A DNA stretch of 64,000 bases from Burkholderia sp. 9120. Its GTDB lineage: Bacteria > Pseudomonadota > Gammaproteobacteria > Burkholderiales > Burkholderiaceae. Positions 1-7,868 of the stretch are shown piece by piece. Where the stretch lies: the NCBI RefSeq assembly GCF_000745015.1, contig NZ_JQNA01000002.1, forward strand, positions 3,348,001-3,412,000. Direction: 5' to 3'. Position numbers and translations under genes: made by a program. Positions within the stretch are counted from its first letter, which is position 1; each line of letters starts with the position of its first letter. The notes under the pieces are model-generated. The model was not told where the DNA came from and ran no database searches. It saw only the letters and a list, made by a program, of their open reading frames with translations.

Positions 1-144
1 TCATTACGTGATCCATTTTTATTTGTCACAATAATCGATTATAAATTATTAGTTCTGGCGGTCAAGAGGGCCGAATGAACGATCCTTTCAATGTCGCGTC
101 GCTGTAGGCGAATTGTCGGGTGTAACTGAATGATGCATAACAGC

Positions 145-172
145 TAAAGTTTCTCCTGGAATATGCCGAAAG
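145..172 (+). promoter_or_regulatory. Sigma-28 (FliA)-like promoter of the chemoreceptor gene
   Basis: TAAAGTTT at 145-152 matches the enterobacterial FliA -35 element in all eight positions. GCCGAAAG at 165-172 matches GCCGATAA in six of eight. The spacer is 12 bases instead of the usual 11. Transcription would start around 178-182, about 30 bases before the ATG at 209. A flagellar-class promoter is the expected control for a chemoreceptor gene, which supports the call; the long spacer is the main weakness. Confidence 0.6.
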
Positions 173-208
173 CATGAATTAGGTATTCTGACTTTACGGA
201 TCATTCCT

Positions 209-1705
209 ATGACGATTAAGTTGAAGCTTCGGCTGCTCATGCTGGTCACGCTGCTTGCCATCGGTTTCGGCACCGTGGTGACGTCGATCGGATTTAGTTC
301 GGTCAGCAATGCGCAAGCTGCCTCGCATCGGCTGGAGAAACAGGCGCGGGGTCTCGCGGAGATCAAGGGCAGCGCGCTGTCCACCATCGAACTCGATCCA
401 ACTACCGACGACACCAAAAAAGTATTTACGGATGCCGAACGAAATGTCAGCAAGTGGTCAGGCGTCATCCTGCCGCTGTTCGAATCGCCCGAGCAACAGG
501 ATCGATTCAGCAAGGTGATCGCGGCGTGGACCTCGTACGATCAGAAGTCGCGTCAACTGATCGACCTGGCCGCTCACGATTCCAAGGCGGCGAACGACCA
601 GGTGACCGCGCTCTATCACTCCGACTTCCAGCCGCTTCAGGCGTCGATCGAACAGATCATCGACGAGGCGAACAAGCAGGCCGAACAACGCGATGCGGCC
701 GCTACCCTCACCAGCACGAATGCGGTCCGCACGGTGGTCGCGGTGATGGTGCTGGTACTGGCGCTGGTGGTCGGCTGGATCATGGTGCTGTCGCGTTCGA
801 TTCAGCGGGCGCTGCTCGGCATTCAGGGCACGCTGCAGCAGGCGAGCGAATCGCTCGATATGACGCTGCGCGCGCCGGTTCAAGGCAGGGATGAAATCGG
901 CCAGACGGCGAGCGCATTCAACCAGTTGATGGACCGTATCAAAGGCGTCATGACGGAAGTGCGGGATTCGGTCGCGTCGGTCAGCACCGCGTCGAAGGAA
1001 ATCGCTGCCGGCAATACCGATCTGTCCTCGCGCACGGAACAGCAGGCGGCCTCGTTGCAGGAAACCGCGGCGAGTATGGAAGAGTTGACCGGCACAGTGC
1101 GGCAGAACGCGGAGAACGCGCGTCAGGCGAGCGGTCTGGCCGCGAATGCTTCCAACATCGCGGGGCATGGCAGTCAGGTCGTCACGAACGTGGTCGGCAC
1201 GATGACCGAGATCAGCCAGAGCTCGTCGAAGATCGCGGACATCATCGGCATCATCGACGGCATTGCGTTTCAGACCAATATTCTCGCGTTGAACGCCGCG
1301 GTCGAAGCGGCGCGCGCCGGCGAACAGGGCCGGGGTTTCGCGGTCGTGGCCGGTGAAGTGCGCACGCTGGCGCAGCGTTCGGCATCCGCCGCGAAGGAGA
1401 TCAAGGACCTGATCCATGCGTCCACGACGCATGTGAGCGTGGGCACTGAACTGGTGGGGCAGGCTGGGGCGACCATGCGCGACATCATCGCCGCCGTGAC
1501 GCGTGTGACCGACATCATGGGCGAGATTGCCGCGGCGTCGGATGAACAGAGCAAGGGTATCGACCAGGTCGGTCAGGCTGTGACGCAGATGGACGAGGTG
1601 ACGCAGCAGAACGCGGCGCTCGTGGAGCAGGCGGCGGCCGCGGCGCAATCGCTGGACGATCAGGCGGCCAAGCTGCACTCGGCGGTGACGGTTTTCCGGT
1701 TATAG
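209..1705 (+). CDS. Methyl-accepting chemotaxis protein
   Basis: This is a 498-residue inner-membrane chemoreceptor. It has an N-terminal membrane helix (about residues 8-30), a periplasmic four-helix-type ligand domain (30-170), a second membrane helix (about 172-195), a HAMP linker (196-250) and a cytoplasmic signalling domain (270-480). The conserved hairpin tip that contacts CheA/CheW is visible near residue 350 ([20 protein letters not shown]). There is no C-terminal CheR-docking pentapeptide; the protein ends TVFRL. The ligand cannot be predicted. A sigma-28-like promoter lies directly upstream. Its stop overlaps that of the convergent reductase gene by six bases. Confidence 0.96.
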   Translation: MTIKLKLRLLMLVTLLAIGFGTVVTSIGFSSVSNAQAASHRLEKQARGLAEIKGSALSTIELDPTTDDTKKVFTDAERNVSKWSGVILPLFESPEQQDRFSKVIAAWTSYDQKSRQLIDLAAHDSKAANDQVTALYHSDFQPLQASIEQIIDEANKQAEQRDAAATLTSTNAVRTVVAVMVLVLALVVGWIMVLSRSIQRALLGIQGTLQQASESLDMTLRAPVQGRDEIGQTASAFNQLMDRIKGVMTEVRDSVASVSTASKEIAAGNTDLSSRTEQQAASLQETAASMEELTGTVRQNAENARQASGLAANASNIAGHGSQVVTNVVGTMTEISQSSSKIADIIGIIDGIAFQTNILALNAAVEAARAGEQGRGFAVVAGEVRTLAQRSASAAKEIKDLIHASTTHVSVGTELVGQAGATMRDIIAAVTRVTDIMGEIAAASDEQSKGIDQVGQAVTQMDEVTQQNAALVEQAAAAAQSLDDQAAKLHSAVTVFRL

Positions 1706-2206
1706 CGCGATCGAAGCAATACGCTGGTAGGTCAGCAATGTATAGGGAGTGGGTCCGTCCACGCGGGCTCTCTCGATGCAATCGAAGTCCGCCGCCGGAA
1801 GCTCTGGAAATAGCGTGTCGCCCGGTGGCGTCAGATCGATCTCGGTGAGATGGATCGTGTCCGCGTACGGCAAAAACAGGCGGTAGATCTTCTCGCCGCC
1901 TGCGATGAACACTTCGTCTCGCTTGTCGTTCGCGATGTGGTCGGCGGCTTCCTGAAAAGAACGGCAAGTCGTCACGTTTTCAGCGGCAACAACAGGTTGA
2001 GTGCCGATAACCAGTACATCGCGATTGGGAAGCGGCCGGCCAATCGATTCATACGTGAGGCGGCCCATCACGACGAGATGCCCTTCCGTGAGCTGGCGAA
2101 AGCGACGTTGCTCGCCGGGTACTTTCCACGGAATGTCGTTCGCCGCGCCGATTACGCGGTTGGTGGCCATGGCGGCCACCATGGAAATTCGTTTGCCGTT
2201 CAACAT
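1700..2206 (-). CDS. folA: Dihydrofolate reductase, divergent type
   Basis: This 168-residue protein reduces dihydrofolate to tetrahydrofolate with NADPH. Family motifs are present: [10 protein letters not shown] near the N terminus, [20 protein letters not shown] in the middle, and [17 protein letters not shown]. The acidic active-site residue, Asp27 in E. coli DHFR, appears to be Glu (PGEQRRF). The sequence differs from the usual Burkholderia enzyme found beside thyA, so this is probably a second, divergent copy. It stands alone, convergent with the chemoreceptor gene. The length is normal for the family. Confidence 0.88.
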   Translation of the reverse strand: MLNGKRISMVAAMATNRVIGAANDIPWKVPGEQRRFRQLTEGHLVVMGRLTYESIGRPLPNRDVLVIGTQPVVAAENVTTCRSFQEAADHIANDKRDEVFIAGGEKIYRLFLPYADTIHLTEIDLTPPGDTLFPELPAADFDCIERARVDGPTPYTLLTYQRIASIAL

Positions 2207-2222
2207 GGTTGTCTCGCTCGAA

Positions 2223-2864
2223 TCAACGCTCTTTCACAGGCCGCGTCTCCCAGAACAACACCGCCTCGATCGCGACAAATGCAGCGAGCGGCACGACGGC
2301 CCCAATCGTCCCCGCGATCTCGTGCCCAAACCGGCTCACGACATAAAGCAGCACGATCATACTGATCGCCATGCCCGGCGCGCCGAGCCCGCGCAGCGCC
2401 GCGCTGCGATGATAGCCGAGCCAGAACGCGGCTCGTGCGACGATCCAGAGCACGGTTGTCGCCACGACCGCGCGCATGGACGAGCCGTCGGCAGAGTAGG
2501 CGGCCAGTCCGAACAACGCAGCGGCAAACACGACGATCTGCTCCAGCGTGTTTTGCAGGTATCGTTGATTGACACGTAACCGGCGCGTCTCGAAGCCTAT
2601 TAGTGGATCGAACGCGGGCGACGTCAATCGCTCGTGCGCGACGGCCTCGATGCCCGTCACCAGGCAGAACAGTACGGCGGCGCAGCAGCATTTGAGCGTC
2701 AGCAGCATCCGTGCGCCGAGGCTGTCCATGCCAGGCAGTGGCGACACCCCTAGATCGATGCCGAGCCAGAGCCCCGAGGCAAACAGCGAGGCGACCGCGA
2801 TGCCCGCCATGCCGACAAGGCGCTGCCGCCGAAAGTCGAGCGCGGGAGGGGCAGGGACGCTCAT
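2223..2864 (-). CDS. MAPEG-like integral membrane protein
   Basis: This is a 213-residue membrane protein. The start at 2864 is chosen because a strong AGGAGG site lies about seven bases upstream; an upstream in-frame start at 2903 lacks one. Four to five hydrophobic helices are visible. The stretch NQRYLQNTLEQIVVFAAALF followed by an Arg-rich short helix (ARAAFWLGYHRSA) resembles the MAPEG family of membrane enzymes in glutathione and eicosanoid-type metabolism. The bacterial substrate is unknown. It lies 16 bases downstream of nothing else in its direction except the reductase gene, with which it could be co-transcribed (17-base gap). Confidence 0.65.
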   Translation of the reverse strand: MSVPAPPALDFRRQRLVGMAGIAVASLFASGLWLGIDLGVSPLPGMDSLGARMLLTLKCCCAAVLFCLVTGIEAVAHERLTSPAFDPLIGFETRRLRVNQRYLQNTLEQIVVFAAALFGLAAYSADGSSMRAVVATTVLWIVARAAFWLGYHRSAALRGLGAPGMAISMIVLLYVVSRFGHEIAGTIGAVVPLAAFVAIEAVLFWETRPVKER

Positions 2865-3126
2865 GGGTTTTCCTCCTGGCGATGGTTGCGGTGGCATCGG
2901 CATGGATATCGGCCGTGCCCGGCGCGTTGGTCTGTTGCGACGTAGTGTAATGCGCGGCTAACCGAAATCCCTTCGATAGAGAAAGACGGCTTGCGCGCCG
3001 TCAGGTGCGGCGACCGGCCAGGTTGCTATTCCCGACGATAGCGGGCAATGTACGCAGTCGACCAGCTAGTCCCTCTACTTCAGGCTTCTCAACAGAAGAA
3101 GCCGGCCAATCCGCGAGGTTCATGAC

Positions 3127-3543
3127 ATGGACGACCCTTCTGCCCACGGCAACGCTCGCGCCCAGATCCGGCCGCACGATGCGATTGCCGAATTCACGCG
3201 GGTTATCTGGCTCCTGCGCCACATTCTGGCCATGCTGCTGGCGCTGTTCTTCTTTCTGTCGATCGCCATGTACTACCTTGGCGGGACCGTCGGCGCGACG
3301 TCGAGAGCGCCGTCGTCGATCGGTGAGACCTTTTACTTTTGCGCGGTCACGGCGCTGACCATCGGCTACGGCGACGTCGTCCCGACCTCCGCGCTGGGGC
3401 GAATCATCGCCGTCCTGCTCGGACTGCTCGGCGTGTTGTTGACCGGCGTGGTGACCGCTTGCGCGGTTTACGCGATCCAGTTCGCCGCGCAACGGGCCGG
3501 CCTGCTACATCGCCAAACGCGAGCCGCGGATAGTGATCGCTAA
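3127..3543 (+). CDS. Two-helix potassium channel subunit
   Basis: This 138-residue inner-membrane protein has a first helix (about 31-53, LRHILAMLLALFFFLSIAMY), a pore loop with the selectivity filter TIGYGD (about residues 78-83) and a second helix (about 93-118). This is the minimal KcsA-like architecture, which would assemble as a tetramer for K+ passage. No cytoplasmic RCK or nucleotide-binding domain follows, so gating cannot be predicted. It is monocistronic, with about 200 bases of non-coding DNA after it. The family call is secure; physiological direction and trigger are unknown. Confidence 0.88.
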   Translation: MDDPSAHGNARAQIRPHDAIAEFTRVIWLLRHILAMLLALFFFLSIAMYYLGGTVGATSRAPSSIGETFYFCAVTALTIGYGDVVPTSALGRIIAVLLGLLGVLLTGVVTACAVYAIQFAAQRAGLLHRQTRAADSDR

Positions 3544-3744
3544 GCCGCCATGAAAGTTAGCCGCTGTGTACGGCGCCGCTCCTGCCTCTGCAAAATTCCG
3601 ACGTAAACAATACAAACCCGCCACAATAGCTGCCAAAATACGACCGCCGCTCAAGAACGGCAGCGCGATGCCGATACTGCGTGAAGCGTGTCCTCGGATC
3701 GAACGCGTTATTTAAGCCACCTTCCTTCGCACGATGGAGCCACT

Positions 3745-4539
3745 GTGATTCGACACGGCCTTGGTGGCCTGCTGCTGGCGCTGAGTTGTCTGAGTAGCGC
3801 TTTCGCCGCGGGTCCCGACTGTTCGCGTACCTTTACGCTCGCGTTACACGATCATGGCCTGCTCTATTCCGTGGACACGGACAGCGGGATCGACAAGGAT
3901 TTCGCCGACGAACTGACGCGCCGCAGCGGCTGTCAGATCCGTGTCAGCCTCATGTCGCGGGCCAGAATCTGGAAGCTGATCGAATCCGGCGGCCTCGATT
4001 TCAGCCTGTCCGGCATTGCCAACGACGAGCGCAATCAGTACGCGGACTTCGCCTGGTACTTCAGCAACAAATACTATTTGCTGGTGCGCAAAGACGCCGG
4101 CATCCAGCGGCCGGCCGATTTCGAGCGCAACCGTCAATTCCAGCTCGGCGTGATCCGCAGCTTCCGCTATAGCCAATCGGCGAACCGGCTGGTCGACACG
4201 CTGGCCGCGCAAAACCGCGTCAGCCAGGCGGGCGGCCTGGATCCGCTGTATCAGGCGCTGATCCTCCGGCGCATTCAAGGCATGATCATCGAGCCTTTCG
4301 ATTACCCTGCAATCGACGAAAAGAAAATCCGCGACGTGACCACTATCGTGGAGTTCGACGATCCCGCCGTGCCTCACGGCCTGATCATGTCGAAGCGGGC
4401 GTTGTCGCCGGTCGAGCGGGCCAAATGGCGCGCGCTGGTCGATGAAATGCGCGCGGACGGCACCGTGCGGCGCCTGTTCGAGAAGTATTTCAAACCCGAC
4501 CTCGCCGATGCGATGGTCGATTTCCCGACGCCGCCGTGA
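3745..4539 (+). CDS. Periplasmic solute-binding protein (family 3)
   Basis: The product is a periplasmic binding protein of the amino-acid-type SBP_bac_3 fold, about 264 residues. The GTG at 3745 is preferred because translation then begins directly with a signal peptide (MIRHGLGGLLLALSCLSSAFA). A GTG at 3688 would add 19 residues before it. The body holds features such as GIDKDFADELTRRSG and a C-terminal LFEKYFKPD typical of the fold. There is no ABC permease or ATPase nearby. Instead the stop overlaps the start of the GGDEF-EAL gene (GTGA), so it probably serves as a sensor module or modulator for that protein rather than for uptake. Confidence 0.82.
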   Translation: MIRHGLGGLLLALSCLSSAFAAGPDCSRTFTLALHDHGLLYSVDTDSGIDKDFADELTRRSGCQIRVSLMSRARIWKLIESGGLDFSLSGIANDERNQYADFAWYFSNKYYLLVRKDAGIQRPADFERNRQFQLGVIRSFRYSQSANRLVDTLAAQNRVSQAGGLDPLYQALILRRIQGMIIEPFDYPAIDEKKIRDVTTIVEFDDPAVPHGLIMSKRALSPVERAKWRALVDEMRADGTVRRLFEKYFKPDLADAMVDFPTPP

Positions 4540-7500
4540 GTTGGGCGCGGATCGCCGTTCTGCCGGTGCTGGTTCTGACGGCCGCGCTCAGCGTTACGTG
4601 GGTGCTGTGGGACCATGAGCGGCAAGCCGCGCGTCATGAACTGCTCACGCAGTTCGACTTCTCGCTGGGCGATGCCGTCAGCCGCATCGAACAGCGCATG
4701 GGCACGTATGAGCTGCTACTGCGCGGCGTGCAGAGCCTGTTCGCCGCCGGCGGCGAGATGGACCGCGAGCGCTTTCGCGACTACGTCGACACGCTCAATC
4801 TCGACGCCAACTTCTCCGGCATTCAGGCCATCGGTCTGGTTGCGTGGGTGCCGGCGTCACAAAAGAACGATCACATCGGCGCCATGCGCCGGCAAGGCCT
4901 GCGCGGCTACACCATTCTCCCCGAAGGCGCGCGCGACGATTACGCGCCCGTCATTCAGCGCTCGCCGTCGGTCGGCCTGAACCGCATGGAGCCCGGCTTC
5001 GATGCATGGGCCGACCCGGTGCGCCGGCGCGCCATGGAGCAGGCGCGCGATTCCGGTATGGCGACCGTCTCCGGCAAAGTCAGTCTGGTGGTGGACACCG
5101 AGACCAACGCGCGCCCCGGTTTCATCATGTATCTGCCGGTCTACGCGCGCGGGCAGTCGCAGGAAAGCGTCGCCCAGCGCCGCGCGCACCTGGTCGGCTG
5201 GGTCTACGCGTCGTTCCGCATGCACGACGTGATCGCCAGCCTGTATGGCGAGCAGCCGCCGGGGCTGTCGATCGCGATATACGACGGCGTCGAACCGTCG
5301 TCCGCAGCGCTGCTGCATAGAACGCCGGGGTCGGCCGGGCATCTGCCTACCGACATGTCGGCCAATGAATACCTGGTGGTCGGCGGCCATGACTGGACGC
5401 TGACAATGAGCGCTCAGGACGACTTCAAAGCCCGTTTCGGCCGCAACGCCGCGCTGCAGATCGCCGCCACCGGCACGGGCCTGAGCCTGCTGCTGGCGCT
5501 GCTCACCTGGCTCATGATGACCGGCCATGGCCGTGCGCTGCGGCTCGCTTCGTCGATGACCCGCGAACTGCGCGAGAGCGAAGCGAAGTTTCGCGCGATC
5601 GCCGATTGCACGGTCAACTGGGAAGTCTGGTGGGGCCCGGACAGCAAGCCGCGCTGGATCAATTCGTCCGTGGAAGAGTACATCGGCTATACCGTCAGCG
5701 AATGCATGGCGATGCCCGACTTTGCCGGCACGGTGATTCATCCGGCGGATATCGCGCGCGTCGTACCTGAAATTCAGAAGGGCCTGCGGGGCATTCGCGG
5801 CGACGACCTCGAATTTCGTTGCGTTCGCAAGGATGGCGCGTTGATCTGGCTGTCCGTTTCGTGGGTGCCGATCAGCGACTCCCGAGGCAATGGCATCGGC
5901 TTTCGCACCAGCGGCCGGGACATCACCGAACGCAAACACGCGGAGGCCGAACTTCGGATCGCGGCGGTGGCATTCGACTCGATGGAGCCGATGATGATCA
6001 CCGACTTCGGCGCCAAGATCCTGCGCGTGAACACGGCCTTCACCGAGTGCACCGGCTACACGCCCGAAGAAATCGTCGGCAAAACGCCCCAAGTACTCCG
6101 CTCGGATCGTCACGACGTCGCGTTCTTCCGCACCATGTGGGAAACGATTCATCGTGCCGGCGGCTGGCAGGGCGAAATCTGGGACCGCCGCAAGAACGGC
6201 GAGGTGTACCCCAAATGGCTCACGATCTCCGCCGTGATGGGCGAGAACGGCATTGTCAGCCACTACGTTTGCACCCACCACGACATTACCGAACGCAAGA
6301 TCGCGGAAGAGCGCATCAAGGAACTCGCGTTCTTCGACGCGCTGACCCGTTTGCCGAACCGCACCTTGTTGCTGGAGCGCCTGAAGCAGGCGATGACGGC
6401 GAGCGCCCGGAGCGACGCATGCGGCGCGCTGCTGTTCATCGATCTGGATCACTTCAAGACGTTGAACGATACGCTGGGTCACGACAAAGGCGACCTGCTG
6501 CTTCAACAGGTGGCGCAGCGTCTCGCTGTCAGCGTCCGCGAGACCGACACCGTGGCGCGGGTGGGGGGCGATGAGTTCGTGGTGGTGCTGGGTAATCTGC
6601 ACGAAGACCGGCAGCAGGCGGCCGAACAGACCGAAGCGCTCGGCGAAACGATTCTCGCCGTGCTGGGCAGTCCGTATCAGCTCGGCGAGATCGAATACCG
6701 CAGCACCGCGAGCATTGGCGCGACCGTGTTCATCGGTCATCAGGCGTCGATCGACGAACTGCTGAAACAGGCCGATCTGGCCATGTACAAATCCAAGGAA
6801 CGAGGCCGCAACGCCGTGCGGCTGTTCGATCCCGACATGCAGACGGTCGTCATGGAGCGGGCCGCGCTGGACGCGGGGTTGCGCACGGCGATCGAAGAGA
6901 ACCAGTTCCTGCTGTATTACGAGGCGCAGATCGACGCCGACCGGATCACCGGTGTCGAAGCGCTGGTGCGCTGGCAGCATCCGCAGCGCGGCATCGTGAT
7001 GCCGGCCGATTTCATTCCGGTCGCGGAAGAAACCGGCCTGATCCTCGCGTTGGGGAGCTGGGTCCTGGAGGCGGCCTGCGCGCAACTGGCGGCGTGGGCA
7101 ACGCAAGCGGACATGGCGCATCTCACGATCGCGGTCAATGTCAGCGCCCAGCAGTTCCGCGAGCCGGACTTCGTGGACAAGGTCGTGGCGATCATCGCTA
7201 GAACCGGCGCGCGGCCCAACCGCCTGAAGCTGGAGTTGACGGAAAGCGTGCTGGTGGACAACGTGCAGGACATTATTCAGAAGATGGCGGCGCTCAAAGC
7301 GAGAGGCGTCGTGTTTTCGCTCGACGATTTCGGCATTGGCTATTCGTCGCTTTCGTACCTGAAGCGCTTGCCGCTGGACCAGTTGAAGATCGACCGCTCG
7401 TTCGTGCGGGACGTGCTGGTCGACCCCAACGACGCCGTGATCGCCCGGACCATCGTGGCGCTCGCGCACAGCCTCGGCCTGGGCGTGATCGCCGAGGGCG

Positions 7501-7643
7501 TGGAGACCGAGGCGCAACGCGACTTCCTCGCGGCGGCCGGATGTCACGCGTACCAGGGTTATTACTTTTGCCGCCCGCTGCCTGTCGAGGGCTTCGAAGC
7601 GCTATTGAGGCGGCGCGAAGCGCGTCCTTGCGTGGCCGAATAA
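4536..7643 (+). CDS. CHASE-PAS-PAS-GGDEF-EAL cyclic-di-GMP protein
   Basis: This 1035-residue inner-membrane protein has an N-terminal helix (about 3-20), a periplasmic CHASE-type sensor (60-290), a second helix (about 305-330), two PAS domains (about 350-470 and 480-595), GGDEF (600-765) and EAL (780-1025). The cyclase motif is intact (RVGGDEFVVVLG, near residue 677). The phosphodiesterase motifs are also intact: VEALVRW near 807 and DDFGIGYSSLSYLKRLP. It could therefore make or break cyclic-di-GMP. The start GTG overlaps the stop of the binding-protein gene by four bases, indicating translational coupling and a likely shared sensory function. Confidence 0.94.
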   Translation: MSWARIAVLPVLVLTAALSVTWVLWDHERQAARHELLTQFDFSLGDAVSRIEQRMGTYELLLRGVQSLFAAGGEMDRERFRDYVDTLNLDANFSGIQAIGLVAWVPASQKNDHIGAMRRQGLRGYTILPEGARDDYAPVIQRSPSVGLNRMEPGFDAWADPVRRRAMEQARDSGMATVSGKVSLVVDTETNARPGFIMYLPVYARGQSQESVAQRRAHLVGWVYASFRMHDVIASLYGEQPPGLSIAIYDGVEPSSAALLHRTPGSAGHLPTDMSANEYLVVGGHDWTLTMSAQDDFKARFGRNAALQIAATGTGLSLLLALLTWLMMTGHGRALRLASSMTRELRESEAKFRAIADCTVNWEVWWGPDSKPRWINSSVEEYIGYTVSECMAMPDFAGTVIHPADIARVVPEIQKGLRGIRGDDLEFRCVRKDGALIWLSVSWVPISDSRGNGIGFRTSGRDITERKHAEAELRIAAVAFDSMEPMMITDFGAKILRVNTAFTECTGYTPEEIVGKTPQVLRSDRHDVAFFRTMWETIHRAGGWQGEIWDRRKNGEVYPKWLTISAVMGENGIVSHYVCTHHDITERKIAEERIKELAFFDALTRLPNRTLLLERLKQAMTASARSDACGALLFIDLDHFKTLNDTLGHDKGDLLLQQVAQRLAVSVRETDTVARVGGDEFVVVLGNLHEDRQQAAEQTEALGETILAVLGSPYQLGEIEYRSTASIGATVFIGHQASIDELLKQADLAMYKSKERGRNAVRLFDPDMQTVVMERAALDAGLRTAIEENQFLLYYEAQIDADRITGVEALVRWQHPQRGIVMPADFIPVAEETGLILALGSWVLEAACAQLAAWATQADMAHLTIAVNVSAQQFREPDFVDKVVAIIARTGARPNRLKLELTESVLVDNVQDIIQKMAALKARGVVFSLDDFGIGYSSLSYLKRLPLDQLKIDRSFVRDVLVDPNDAVIARTIVALAHSLGLGVIAEGVETEAQRDFLAAAGCHAYQGYYFCRPLPVEGFEALLRRREARPCVAE

Positions 7644-7868
7644 ACCTGATACCTGTCATTCAACACGGCTAGCCGGATTCGCGGATGAATGTAAAGCTCG
7701 CGATACGGACGCCGGTCGAGGTCGGCGCCCGTGCCTGATGGTGCGGATTCAGTCGCCGGTCCACACCGTGGTAGCTGTCATTTTCCTTTCGTCGAGAATG
7801 TGACGGGACGTAGTAACGTATGGGAGACTTGATCTCTTCCGCCCGGCCACATTGATTTTGAGGCATTT

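Noticed and set aside
3745..4539. Binding protein as part of an ABC amino-acid importer
   Set aside because: No permease or ATPase gene is next to it, and it is coupled to the cyclic-di-GMP gene instead.
4857..7547. Very long open frame on the minus strand opposite the GGDEF-EAL gene
   Set aside because: It mirrors the codon pattern of a secure gene in GC-rich DNA; its translation is Arg/His/Asp-rich with no domain.
7671..7680. CGGCTAGCCG palindrome after the GGDEF-EAL gene
   Set aside because: Ten bases, no U-tract and no nearby start; not enough to call a terminator or operator.
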